Below, piece after piece: positions 19,564-30,564 of a DNA stretch of 64,000 nucleotides (the stretch's first letter is position 1; every line of letters starts with the position of its first letter). The stretch comes from Tetranychus cinnabarinus (taxonomy: Eukaryota > Arthropoda > Arachnida > Trombidiformes > Tetranychidae). Both the position numbers and the translations under genes were made by a program. The stretch is from positions 620,001 to 684,000 of the forward strand of contig WHVY01000007.1 in NCBI GenBank assembly GCA_022266195.1, read 5' to 3'. The notes beneath the pieces are model-generated. The model saw only the letters and a list, made by a program, of their open reading frames with translations, had not been told where the DNA came from and searched no databases.

Positions 19564-21309
19564 ATACCAATATGAATAATCAAAAATTGTTGACATTTAT
19601 TATTGTTTAAATAGCTAAGCGAAATTGTATAAAAAAGTATAAACCAAGAAATTGAATATATTTTATGATAAATATGTGATTCTGTGATCAATTTGCAATT
19701 CATTTCAGATAATTAATGGTATAGTTAACCTCACTCATAGTATTAGGCGTAATAAGTCACCTAAGAAATAAGAAAAATTTATTTACATTTGTTTTTAGGA
19801 CGAAATGTTTTTTTCTGGTTTTGTTCAAACCAGAAAAATGGTAATTCGGTATGAAAGCCTTAACTATACCTCATCCCCTAAGAAATAGGTAGCCTCACCT
19901 CAGAGTTCAGATCTACAAGAAATACACCAAAATAGAATTTGTGAGGCAAAATTCAGAATCTGTATTGAATGACTTTGGGTGAGGGGAAAAAACTTTATTG
20001 TTGTTCAAAGTTGATGCATGTATGTTGGGCCAGAATTTGATGTAAAACTTAATCTTTCGTGTAAAGAGTTTGATAAGGAAATCTGGTACCTCAACTGCCC
20101 AAAAGGTGTACTATCAATATCGATAAGCTGCAAGAAACAGTGATTGAAAATTGTCTTTGGTTGCTTCATCTACAAGGGAACTTCAAGTCAGTCGAACAAA
20201 TCAATTTCCTTTACCTGAAACTTTCTCTGCAATAAGCAATAATAGAAAATTTAATTTGTGTGCTAGCTTCAAGGTGAGGCTTTAATCGAGTTGCGGTTTG
20301 CCAATTATTCGGTCAATTCGATGATAATAATGAAGTATCATAATATTAATAAATACTGATGCGCATTTTATTTGGAATGAAAAAGAGTAGATTAAGTTTC
20401 TCTTTGAAACATTATTCCTTCGACATTATCCAGATGAAAAGTTGGTTGGCCCAGCATCCAAGAGCCTCCTTTATTCGGACCATTAAAACATAATGAAAGT
20501 TTTATCAAACTTTTATAAAATGGTAAATATGAATATTTTTACAGTTATTGTAGCTCTCAACTGAAGATTCAAAATTTGAATATTTGCATCGACTTCATTA
20601 CTCTTTGCTGAATAAACTTAATTAAACAAATAAAAAACAGGTTAGTCATAAATCAAACAACAAAACACGTCAATTAAAATATCTTCAAAAACAATACTCA
20701 TGTCTGACGATTGCAATTGAAATGCAAAAACAATTTTTTCTGAGAAATTCAGATTCAATGACTAACCTAGAGATTAAAAAGCATAAATCAGTTATGTATT
20801 ATTTATATTTCTAGTGAGACTGATGAACTTTCAAAACATTTTATAACTACGCTCAGACAATTAATCTTGCGATTTCATTTGAAAATTTAATGCTAGTTTT
20901 TAGATGAGTTTTTTCATTTTTCACAAAAAAACACACAAAATTCATGATAATGTTGATGATGTGACGCTTGGGCAAATATTGGTATGACATTTAAAGACTG
21001 TTGTATTTAATGTCTATAATTGCTAATTGCTGACTATTGTTTATTTTGATGAGCTAAATTCCACAGTAAATACAGATGATTGAACAGAGAAATTATCTGT
21101 ATTCGATTTCAAACTGTAAAAGCGTTTAACCTTTAACCAGATGCCGTTAATAATGTTGATATTCGAGTAACTACTAACTTCTACCTGCATTTTGCTTAGA
21201 AGCCGTGCAGTCAAGAACAAATAAAGTAACTCAAACAAAGAGTCTGTTATTTGGATGTATTTCCGTTTCCAAATTGAAAATATGTTTAATCAGAAGCCAT
21301 AAAAGTTAC
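19564..21309. other. Spacer of unit 2
   Basis: Near-identical copy of 10543-12288; one visible difference is CCTTAAC near 19857 where units 1 and 3 read CCCTAAC. It contains the repeat segment at about 19947-20110. Confidence 0.6.
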
Positions 21310-21316
21310 TATAAAA
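21310..21316 (+). promoter_or_regulatory. TATA box of fibroin-like gene 2
   Basis: TATAAAA, 81 bases before the ATG at 21391, copied unchanged from unit 1. Confidence 0.65.
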
Positions 21317-21390
21317 CCCAGCACTGCGATAACTGAAAATCATATCATCTCAACTTGAGATAAGCAAAGTTAAAAAACAAAAACTTCAAA

Positions 21391-24300
21391 ATGGTTTTTA
21401 AAATGTATTTGAATTTACTAATTCTTGCTATAACAGCAACTAGTTATGTTTCTACCCGATCTATGGGCCCAATGCCAGACATGGAAGTGGACGTAGATAT
21501 GCCGATGGGAATGATCTCAAATGTAATGGGTGGTAGCAACGCATTCGCTGGTTCCAACGCAATTACAGAGGCTGGAGGAAGTGACGGAAGTTCAGGTGCC
21601 GCATCCGCAGCTAGTGCCGCTGCAGAAGCAACGACCAATGACAAATCCAATGGAGACAATGAAAACGATGGAGACGATGGCAGCTTAGGTTATGAAAACA
21701 ATGAATCAACTGCCGAAGCAAACGCGGATTCATCGGCTGGAAATGCAAACAACGCAAACGCAGAAAATTATCAAAACGTTTCAAACGAATCGCAAACTCA
21801 AACTGGTAATGAAGCTGATAACAACGGTGGATCATCTAACGGCAGCGATAATAACAGAGGAAACAACGATTCAGGATCAGGTGCTGCAGCAGCATCTTCA
21901 GCAGGTTCATCAGCAGGTTCATCTAATGGCAGCGATAACAACGGAGGAAACAACGGTTCCGACTCAAGTGCCGCAGCAGCATCTTCAGCAGCATCATCAG
22001 CAGGTTCATCCAACGGCAGCGATAACAACGGAGGAAACAACGGTTCCGACTCAAGTGCCGCAGCAGCATCTTCAGCAGCATCATCAGCAGGTTCATCTAA
22101 TGGCAGCGATAACAACGGAGGAAACAACGGTTCCGACTCAAGTGCCGCAGCAGCATCTTCAGCAGCATCATCAGCAGGTTCATCTAATGGCAACGATAAC
22201 AACGGAGGAAACAACGGTTCCGACTCAAGTGCCGCAGCAGCATCTTCAGCAGCATCATCAGCAGGTTCATCTAATGGCAACGATAACAACGGAGGAAACA
22301 ACGGTTCAGGACCAAGTGCCGCAGCAGCATCTTCAGCTGCATCATCAGCAGGTTCATCCAACGGCAGCGATAACAACGGAGGAAACAACGGTTCAGATTC
22401 AAGTGCCGCAGCAGCATCTTCAGCAGCATCATCAGCAGGTTCATCTAATGGCAGCGATAACAACGGAGGAAGCAACGGTTCAGGATCAAGTGCCGCAGCA
22501 GCATCTTCAGCAGCCGCAGCAGCAGGTTCATCTAATGGCAGCGATAACAACGGAGGAAACAACGGTTCAGGATCAAGTGCCGCAGCAGCATCTTCAGCAG
22601 CATCATCAGCAGGTTCATCCAACGGCAGCGATAACAACGGAGGAAACAACGGTTCAGGATCAAGTGCCGCAGCAGCATCTTCAGCAGCATCATCAGCAGG
22701 TTCATCTAATGGCAGCGATAACAACGGAGGAAACAACGGTTCAGGATCAAGTGCCGCAGCAGCATCTTCAGCAGCCGCAGCAGCAGGTTCATCTAATGGC
22801 AGCGATAACAACGGAGGAAACAACGGTTCAGGATCAAGTGCCGCAGCAGCATCTTCAGCAGCATCATCAGCAGGTTCATCCAACGGCAGCGATAACAACG
22901 GAGGAAACAACGGTTCAGGATCAAGTGCCGCAGCAGCATCTTCAGCAGCATCATCAGCAGGTTCATCCAACGGCAGCGATAACAACGGAGGAAACAACGG
23001 TTCAGGATCAAGTGCCGCAGCAGCATCTTCAGCAGCATCATCAGCAGGTTCATCCAACGGCAGCGATAACAACGGAGGAAACAACGGTTCAGGATCAAGT
23101 GCCGCAGCAGCATCTTCAGCAGCATCATCAGCAGGTTCATCCAACGGCAGCGATAACAACGGAGGAAACAACGGTTCCGACTCAAGTGCCGCAGCAGCAT
23201 CTTCAGCAGCATCATCAGCAGGTTCATCCAACGGCAGCGATAACAACGGAGGAAACAACGGTTCAGGATCAAGTGCCGCAGCAGCATCTTCAGCAGGTTC
23301 ATCCAACGGCAGCGATAACAACGGAGGGAACAACGGTTCAGGATCAAGTGCCGCAGCAGCATCTTCAGCAGCCGCAGCAGCAGGTTCATCCAACGGCAGC
23401 GATAACAACGGAGGAAACAACGGTTTAGGATCAGGTGCCGCAGCAGCATCTTCAGCAGCATCATCAGCAGGTTCATCCAACGGCAGCGATAACAACGGAG
23501 GAAACAACGGTTCAGGATCAAGTGCCGCAGCAGCATCTTCAGCAGGTTCATCCAACGGCAGCGATAACAACGGAGGAAACAACGGTTCAGGATCAAGTGC
23601 CGCAGCAGCATCTTCAGCAGGTTCATCCAACGGCGGCGATAACAACGGAGGAAACAACGGTTCAGGATCAAGTGCCGCAGCAGCATCTTCAGCAGCCGCA
23701 GCAGCAGGTTCATCCAACGGCAGCGATAACAACGGAGGAAACAACGGTTCAGGATCAAGTGCCGCAGCAGCATCTTCAGCAGCATCATCAGCAGGTTCAT
23801 CCAACGGCAGCGATAACAACGGAGGAAACAACGGTTCCGACTCAAGTGCCGCAGCAGCATCTTCAGCAGCATCATCAGCAGGTTCATCCAACGGCAGCGA
23901 TAACAACGGAGGAAACAACGGTTCAGGATCAAGTGCCGCAGCAGCATCTTCAGCAGCATCATCAGCAGGTTCATCCAACGGCAGCGATAACAACGGAGGA
24001 AACAACGGTTCCGACTCAAGTGCCGCAGCAGCATCTTCAGCAGCATCATCAGCAGGTTCATCCAACGGCAGCGATAACAACGGAGGAAACAACGGTTCAG
24101 GATCAAGTGCCGCAGCAGCATCTTCAGCAGCATCTTCAGCAGGTTCATCCAACGGCAGCGATAACAACGGAGGAAACAACGGTTCAGGATCAAGTGCCGC
24201 AGCAGCATCTTCAGCAGGTTCATCCAACGGCAGCGATAACAACGGAGGAAACAACGGTTCAGGATCAAGTGCCGCAGCAGCATCTTCAGCAGCCGCAGCA

Positions 24301-27300
24301 GCAGGTTCATCCAACGGCAGCGATAACAACGGAGGAAACAACGGTTTAGGATCAGGTGCCGCAGCAGCATCTTCAGCAGCATCATCAGCAGGTTCATCCA
24401 ACGGCAGCGATAACAACGGAGGAAACAACGGTTCAGGATCAAGTGCCGCAGCAGCATCTTCAGCAGGTTCATCCAACGGCAGCGATAACAACGGAGGAAA
24501 CAACGGTTCAGGATCAAGTGCCGCAGCAGCATCTTCAGCAGGTTCATCCAACGGCAGCGATAACAACGGAGGAAACAACGGTTCAGGATCAAGTGCCGCA
24601 GCAGCATCTTCAGCAGCCGCAGCAGCAGGTTCATCCAACGGCAGCGATAACAACGGAGGAAACAACGGTTCAGGATCAAGTGCCGCAGCAGCATCTTCAG
24701 CAGGTTCATCCAACAGCAGCGATAACAACGGAGGAAACAACGGTTCAGGATCAAGTGCCGCAGCAGCATCTTCAGCAGCATCATCAGCAGGTTCATCCAA
24801 CGGCAGCGATAACAACGGAGGAAACAACGGTTCAGGATCAAGTGCCGCAGCAGAATCTTCAGCAGCATCATCAGCAGGTTCATCCAACGGCAGCGATAAC
24901 AACGGAGAAAACAACGGTTCAGGATCAAGTGCCGCAGCAGCATCTTCAGCAGCATCATCAGCAGGTTCATCCAACGGCAGCGATAACAACGGAGGAAACA
25001 ACGGTTTAGGATCAGGTGCCGCAGCAGCATCTTCAGCAGCATCATCAGCAGGTTCATCCAACGGCAGCGATAACAACGGAGGAAACAACGGTTCAGGATC
25101 AAGTGCCGCAGCAGCATCTTCAGCAGCATCATCAGCAGGTTCATCCAACGGCAGCGATTACAACGGAGGAAACAACGGTTCAGGATCAAGTGCCGCAGCA
25201 GCATCTTCAGCAGCATCATCAGCAGGTTCATCCAACGGCAGCGATAACAACGGAGAAAACAACGGTTCAGGATCAAGTGCCGCAGCAGCATCTTCAGCAG
25301 CATCATCAGCAGGTTCATCCAACGGCAGCGATAACAACGGAGGAAACAACGGTTTAGGATCAGGTGCCGCAGCAGCATCTTCAGCAGCATCATCAGCAGG
25401 TTCATCCAACGGCAGCGATAACAACGGAGGAAACAACGGTTCAGGATCAAGTGCCGCAGCAGCATCTTCAGCAGCATCATCAGCAGGTTCATCCAACGGC
25501 AGCGATAACAACGGAGGAAACAACGGTTCAGGATCAAGTGCCGCAGCAGCATCTTCAGCAGCATCATCAGCAGGTTCATCCAACGGCAGCGATAACAACG
25601 GAGGAAACAACGGTTCAGGATCAAGTGCCGCAGCAGCATCTTCAGCAGCATCATCAGCAGGTTCATCCAACGGCAGCGATAACAACGGAGGAAACAACGG
25701 TTCAGGATCAAGTGCCGCAGCAGCATCTTCAGCAGCATCATCAGCAGGTTCATCTAATGGCAGCGATAACAACGGAGGAAACAACGGTTCAGGATCAAGT
25801 GCCGCAGCAGCATCTTCAGCAGCATCATCAGCAGGTTCATCTAATGGTAGCGATAACAACGGAGGAAACAACGGTTCAGGATCAAGTGCCGCAGCAGCAT
25901 CTTCAGCAGGTTCATCCAACGGCAGCGATAACAACGGAGGAAACAACGGTTCAGGATCAAGTGCCGCAGCAGCATCTTCAGCAGCCGCAGCAGCAGGTTC
26001 ATCCAACGGCAGCGATAACAACGGAGGAAACAACGGTTTAGGATCAGTTGCCGCAGCAGCATCTTCAGCAGCATCATCAGCAGGTTCATCCAACGGCAGC
26101 GATAACAACGGAGGAAACAACGGTTCAGGATCAAGTGCCGCAGCAGCATCTTCAGCAGCATCATCAGCAGGTTCATCTAATGGCAGCGATAACAACGGAG
26201 GAAACAACGGTTCAGGATCAAGTGCCGCAGCAGCATCTTCAGCAGCATCATCAGCAGGTTCATCCAACGGCAACGATAACAACGGAGGAAACAACGGTTC
26301 AGGATCAAGTGCCGCAGCAGCATCTTCAGCAGCATCATCAGCAGGTTCATCCAACGGCAGCGATTACAACGGAGGAAACAACGGTTCAGGATCAAGTGCC
26401 GCAGCAGCATCTTCAGCAGGTTCATCCAACGGCAGCGATAACAACGGAGGAAACAACGGTTCAGGATCAAGTGCCGCAGCAGCATCTTCAGCAGCATCAT
26501 CAGAAGCTTCATCTAATGGCAGCGATAACAACGGAGGAAACAACGGTTCAGGATCAAGTGCCGCAGCAGCATCTTCAGCAGCCGCAGCAGCCTCAGGTGC
26601 ATCTTCAAGCGGAAACAATGGTAACAATGGATCATCAAGCGCAGCATCATCATCAGCGACAGCAGCATCAGGGGCATCTGCAAACGGAAACAATAACAAC
26701 GGAGGAAACAATAATAGCAATGGATCATCAAACGCAGCAGCATCATCAGCCGCAGCAGCCGCAGGTGCATCTTCAAACGGAATCAATAACAACGGAGGAA
26801 ACAATGGTAACAATAAATCATCAAACGCAGCAGCATCATCAGCCGCAGCAGCCTCAGATGCATCTTCAAACGGAAACAATAACAACGGAGGAAACAATGG
26901 TAACAATGCATCAACAAACGCAGCAGCAACATCAGCCGCACCAGCCTCAGGTGCATCTTCAAACGGAAGCGGTAACAGTGGAGGAAACAATGGATCATCA
27001 AGCGCAGCAGCATCAGGTGCATCTGCAAACGGAAACAATAACAACGGAGGAAACAATGGGAACGGTTCTGGATCAAATGCCGCAGCATCAGGTGGAGCTT
27101 CAAATGGCAGTGGTAACAAAGTGAACAATACAGGAACAAGTGCTGGTGCAGCAACAGGATCCAATATTAATAAAGGAAATGGACAAAATAATCGCGGCAG
27201 TGCAAGTGCAAGTGGAGCGGCAACATCATCAGCAGCAGGTTCAGGTGGAGCCGGCAATGGCAACGGCAAGAAAAGTGGTAAACAAGGAAATAGTCAAGGT

Positions 27301-27435
27301 AGCTCGGCAGCATCTTCAGCCGCAGCAAGCTCAGCATCAGGAAATAGCACAAAACCTGGTAAAAGTCCAGTTAAGCAAGGAATTATCCCAGCCATGATGT
27401 CTAAAATTCCTATGAAAGTTTCTTTGATGTTCTAA
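21391..27435 (+). CDS. Fibroin-like silk protein, copy 2 (2014 residues)
   Basis: Same signal peptide, N-terminal part and C-terminal end as copy 1, with one noted change near the end (GNSTKPGK where copies 1 and 3 have GNGTKPGK). The array has 56 repeats: 47 of 29 residues, counting the last, and 9 of 25 residues that lack AASS (SSAAAASSAGSSNG). Variants not seen in copy 1 occur: GLGSGAAAASSAASS several times, GLGSV once, NGENNG twice and SDYNGG twice. The alternating Gly/Val repeats of copy 1 are absent. Promoter, leader and polyadenylation region are copied intact, so it should be expressed like copy 1. Confidence 0.8.
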   Translation: MVFKMYLNLLILAITATSYVSTRSMGPMPDMEVDVDMPMGMISNVMGGSNAFAGSNAITEAGGSDGSSGAASAASAAAEATTNDKSNGDNENDGDDGSLGYENNESTAEANADSSAGNANNANAENYQNVSNESQTQTGNEADNNGGSSNGSDNNRGNNDSGSGAAAASSAGSSAGSSNGSDNNGGNNGSDSSAAAASSAASSAGSSNGSDNNGGNNGSDSSAAAASSAASSAGSSNGSDNNGGNNGSDSSAAAASSAASSAGSSNGNDNNGGNNGSDSSAAAASSAASSAGSSNGNDNNGGNNGSGPSAAAASSAASSAGSSNGSDNNGGNNGSDSSAAAASSAASSAGSSNGSDNNGGSNGSGSSAAAASSAAAAAGSSNGSDNNGGNNGSGSSAAAASSAASSAGSSNGSDNNGGNNGSGSSAAAASSAASSAGSSNGSDNNGGNNGSGSSAAAASSAAAAAGSSNGSDNNGGNNGSGSSAAAASSAASSAGSSNGSDNNGGNNGSGSSAAAASSAASSAGSSNGSDNNGGNNGSGSSAAAASSAASSAGSSNGSDNNGGNNGSGSSAAAASSAASSAGSSNGSDNNGGNNGSDSSAAAASSAASSAGSSNGSDNNGGNNGSGSSAAAASSAGSSNGSDNNGGNNGSGSSAAAASSAAAAAGSSNGSDNNGGNNGLGSGAAAASSAASSAGSSNGSDNNGGNNGSGSSAAAASSAGSSNGSDNNGGNNGSGSSAAAASSAGSSNGGDNNGGNNGSGSSAAAASSAAAAAGSSNGSDNNGGNNGSGSSAAAASSAASSAGSSNGSDNNGGNNGSDSSAAAASSAASSAGSSNGSDNNGGNNGSGSSAAAASSAASSAGSSNGSDNNGGNNGSDSSAAAASSAASSAGSSNGSDNNGGNNGSGSSAAAASSAASSAGSSNGSDNNGGNNGSGSSAAAASSAGSSNGSDNNGGNNGSGSSAAAASSAAAAAGSSNGSDNNGGNNGLGSGAAAASSAASSAGSSNGSDNNGGNNGSGSSAAAASSAGSSNGSDNNGGNNGSGSSAAAASSAGSSNGSDNNGGNNGSGSSAAAASSAAAAAGSSNGSDNNGGNNGSGSSAAAASSAGSSNSSDNNGGNNGSGSSAAAASSAASSAGSSNGSDNNGGNNGSGSSAAAESSAASSAGSSNGSDNNGENNGSGSSAAAASSAASSAGSSNGSDNNGGNNGLGSGAAAASSAASSAGSSNGSDNNGGNNGSGSSAAAASSAASSAGSSNGSDYNGGNNGSGSSAAAASSAASSAGSSNGSDNNGENNGSGSSAAAASSAASSAGSSNGSDNNGGNNGLGSGAAAASSAASSAGSSNGSDNNGGNNGSGSSAAAASSAASSAGSSNGSDNNGGNNGSGSSAAAASSAASSAGSSNGSDNNGGNNGSGSSAAAASSAASSAGSSNGSDNNGGNNGSGSSAAAASSAASSAGSSNGSDNNGGNNGSGSSAAAASSAASSAGSSNGSDNNGGNNGSGSSAAAASSAGSSNGSDNNGGNNGSGSSAAAASSAAAAAGSSNGSDNNGGNNGLGSVAAAASSAASSAGSSNGSDNNGGNNGSGSSAAAASSAASSAGSSNGSDNNGGNNGSGSSAAAASSAASSAGSSNGNDNNGGNNGSGSSAAAASSAASSAGSSNGSDYNGGNNGSGSSAAAASSAGSSNGSDNNGGNNGSGSSAAAASSAASSEASSNGSDNNGGNNGSGSSAAAASSAAAAASGASSSGNNGNNGSSSAASSSATAASGASANGNNNNGGNNNSNGSSNAAASSAAAAAGASSNGINNNGGNNGNNKSSNAAASSAAAASDASSNGNNNNGGNNGNNASTNAAATSAAPASGASSNGSGNSGGNNGSSSAAASGASANGNNNNGGNNGNGSGSNAAASGGASNGSGNKVNNTGTSAGAATGSNINKGNGQNNRGSASASGAATSSAAGSGGAGNGNGKKSGKQGNSQGSSAASSAAASSASGNSTKPGKSPVKQGIIPAMMSKIPMKVSLMF
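21832..26595 (+). repeat. Tandem array in fibroin copy 2, 56 units of 87 or 75 bp
   Basis: First unit at 21832, last at 26509; the 4677-base distance equals 46 units of 87 plus 9 of 75, and nine short units are counted in the translation. Blocks of several units recur, for example around the GLGSG variant at 23435 and 24356 (921 bases apart, 8 long plus 3 short units). Confidence 0.93.
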
Positions 27436-28402
27436 ATTTGTGATGAATTATGCTTGTATTTGTATTGCATTACGCTTATATGTTATATGGTCATAGAATT
27501 AAAAATAAAGAGAATTTAACTTAAAATGCTGTGTTTTTTTTTCATTTTACGCCTTCATGCAGCTTAAGTTAAAACGCTCAAGGTCAATTCTGTATTGGGC
27601 TTCTGATTAAGATTGGTCAATTGAAATCATTTTTGAACCGTAGATCGGTTACTTCTAGTCACATGTTCATAACTCATACTGGTCAAAAGATATAATGATT
27701 CCATACCATTCGATTAAGCAATTTCTTATTTGAAAATTTTTTTATCTTTTCGATGGTAAGAGTTATGAACTGCATTAACCGATCTGAAAAATTTTTCGGA
27801 TTCCTGCCTGAAAACTCACCAGAAAAACTAAATTTCTGCGTCTTCAAACAAGTTGAAACAACAGATAACACTTTGAAAACCTTGTCTACCTATACAGGAC
27901 GCTGTCGTTATAAAAACACTTTTCTTTCTGTAATATCAGATGTGCCATGCAACAATTTTATGATTTGTTCAGTGCACATAGATATGTCATATGCAAAGAT
28001 GAGAGAAAAAGATGGTTAGAACGAAAGAAAACTCATCACAAAATCATTCATTCAATTAGCAGGCTTGCTTATAATTCATCTCTCATAATAAGAAAATTCT
28101 TGCATCAAAAATATTCCGTTAGTTATGTAAATCATTTCGTTTATTGTAATTAATATAAACATCGACGAATATTTCTCTACTGAAATATGGATGTTCGCTT
28201 ATTTCTCTTGCTGCACGCTCCAATATTGACGATCGATCGTCCGACCTATTATATCAGTAGTAGTTTCAGATAACTTTTCTAGTACCAGAAATTAGCAGAT
28301 TGAGATTTAATAGCTATGAGAGTCTCTCGGGATTTTTGCTTCTATTTCAATTATTGCAATTTTTATTAACTGCTAACTGTTATCTTAATATCAATTAGTT
28401 GA
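27436..28402. other. 3' flank of fibroin gene 2
   Basis: Copy of 18262-19228 with isolated base differences; contains the polyadenylation signal and the inverted repeat at 27642-27785. Confidence 0.6.
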
Positions 28403-28404
28403 AA

Positions 28405-28737
28405 GTGGCTCTTTTACCCAAAGTCGATCTATTCATAACTCATGGCGGAAGTAATTCGCTGATTGAAGGCTTAACTGCTGGTACACCATTGATAGCTATT
28501 CCTCAATTCGGTGACCAACTAGATAATGCTCAACGAATAGCTGATCTTGGCTTAGGTGTGAGGTTAAACTTGCATGAATTTAGTGGTGAGAAGTTACTAA
28601 AAGCCATTGAAGATGTGCTCAATGATGAAAAGATTAATGCGAATGTTGCTCGAGTAAGTGAAGAGCTGAAAAAATCTGATTCAAAAGATAAAGTTATCCC
28701 TCTTATTGAGAAACTTGCTCGAGACAAAAAGCTTTGA
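28405..28737 (+). pseudogene. UGT 3' fragment at the start of unit 3
   Basis: The same 110-residue C-terminal UGT remnant as at 19231, in the same context after a fibroin 3' flank. No protein-level change was seen against the intact gene, which points to a recent copy rather than to function. Confidence 0.92.
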
Positions 28738-30483
28738 ATACCAATATGAATAATCAAAAATTGTTGACATTTATTATTGTTTAAATAGCTAAGCGAAATT
28801 GTATAAAAAAGTATAAACCAAGAAATTGAATATATTTTATGATAAATATGTGATTCTGTGATCAATTTGCAATTCATTTCAGATAATTAATGGTATAGTT
28901 AACCTCACTCATAGTATTAGGCGTAATAAGTCACCTAAGAAATAAGAAAAATTTATTTACATTTGTTTTTAGGACGAAATGTTTTTTTCTGGTTTTGTTC
29001 AAACCAGAAAAATGGTAATTCGGTATGAAAGCCCTAACTATACCTCATCCCCTAAGAAATAGGTAGCCTCACCTCAGAGTTCAGATCTACAAGAAATACA
29101 CCAAAATAGAATTTGTGAGGCAAAATTCAGAATCTGTATTGAATGACTTTGGGTGAGGGGAAAAAACTTTATTGTTGTTCAAAGTTGATGCATGTATGTT
29201 GGGCCAGAATTTGATGTAAAACTTAATCTTTCGTGTAAAGAGTTTGATAAGGAAATCTGGTACCTCAACTGCCCAAAAGGTGTACTATCAATATCGATAA
29301 GCTGCAAGAAACAGTGATTGAAAATTGTCTTTGGTTGCTTCATCTACAAGGGAACTTCAAGTCAGTCGAACAAATCAATTTCCTTTACCTGAAACTTTCT
29401 CTGCAATAAGCAATAATAGAAAATTTAATTTGTGTGCTAGCTTCAAGGTGAGGCTTTAATCGAGTTGCGGTTTGCCAATTATTCGGTCAATTCGATGATA
29501 ATAATGAAGTATCATAATATTAATAAATACTGATGCGCATTTTATTTGGAATGAAAAAGAGTAGATTAAGTTTCTCTTTGAAACATTATTCCTTCGACAT
29601 TATCCAGATGAAAAGTTGGTTGGCCCAGCATCCAAGAGCCTCCTTTATTCGGACCATTAAAACATAATGAAAGTTTTATCAAACTTTTATAAAATGGTAA
29701 ATATGAATATTTTTACAGTTATTGTAGCTCTCAACTGAAGATTCAAAATTTGAATATTTGCATCGACTTCATTACTCTTTGCTGAATAAACTTAATTAAA
29801 CAAATAAAAAACAGGTTAGTCATAAATCAAACAACAAAACACGTCAATTAAAATATCTTCAAAAACAATACTCATGTCTGACGATTGCAATTGAAATGCA
29901 AAAACAATTTTTTCTGAGAAATTCAGATTCAATGACTAACCTAGAGATTAAAAAGCATAAATCAGTTATGTATTATTTATATTTCTAGTGAGACTGATGA
30001 ACTTTCAAAACATTTTATAACTACGCTCAGACAATTAATCTTGCGATTTCATTTGAAAATTTAATGCTAGTTTTTAGATGAGTTTTTTCATTTTTCACAA
30101 AAAAACACACAAAATTCATGATAATGTTGATGATGTGACGCTTGGGCAAATATTGGTATGACATTTAAAGACTGTTGTATTTAATGTCTATAATTGCTAA
30201 TTGCTGACTATTGTTTATTTTGATGAGCTAAATTCCACAGTAAATACAGATGATTGAACAGAGAAATTATCTGTATTCGATTTCAAACTGTAAAAGCGTT
30301 TAACCTTTAACCAGATGCCGTTAATAATGTTGATATTCGAGTAACTACTAACTTCTACCTGCATTTTGCTTAGAAGCCGTGCAGTCAAGAACAAATAAAG
30401 TAACTCAAACAAAGAGTCTGTTATTTGGATGTATTTCCGTTTCCAAATTGAAAATATGTTTAATCAGAAGCCATAAAAGTTAC
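28738..30483. other. Spacer of unit 3
   Basis: Near-identical copy of 10543-12288, including the embedded repeat segment at about 29121-29284. Confidence 0.6.
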
Positions 30484-30490
30484 TATAAAA
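30484..30490 (+). promoter_or_regulatory. TATA box of fibroin-like gene 3
   Basis: TATAAAA, 81 bases before the ATG at 30565, as in units 1 and 2. Confidence 0.65.
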
Positions 30491-30564
30491 CCCAGCACTG
30501 CGATAACTGAAAATCATATCATCTCAACTTGAGATAAGCAAAGTTAAAAAACAAAAACTTCAAA

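Larger units (their letters stand above)
19229..28402 (+). repeat. Tandem duplication unit 2
   Basis: 9174 bases, beginning with the UGT 3' fragment and ending at the same breakpoint as unit 1. It is 153 bases longer than unit 1, and the whole difference lies in the fibroin array (6045 against 5892 coding bases). Confidence 0.95.

Noticed and set aside
12671..27124. Plus-strand alternative-frame readings of the arrays (Gln/His/Thr-rich, up to 1460 codons)
   Set aside because: Same cause as the antisense frames. Only the Ser/Gly/Asn/Ala frame has a signal peptide, TATA box, unique N- and C-terminal parts and intact frame in all three copies.
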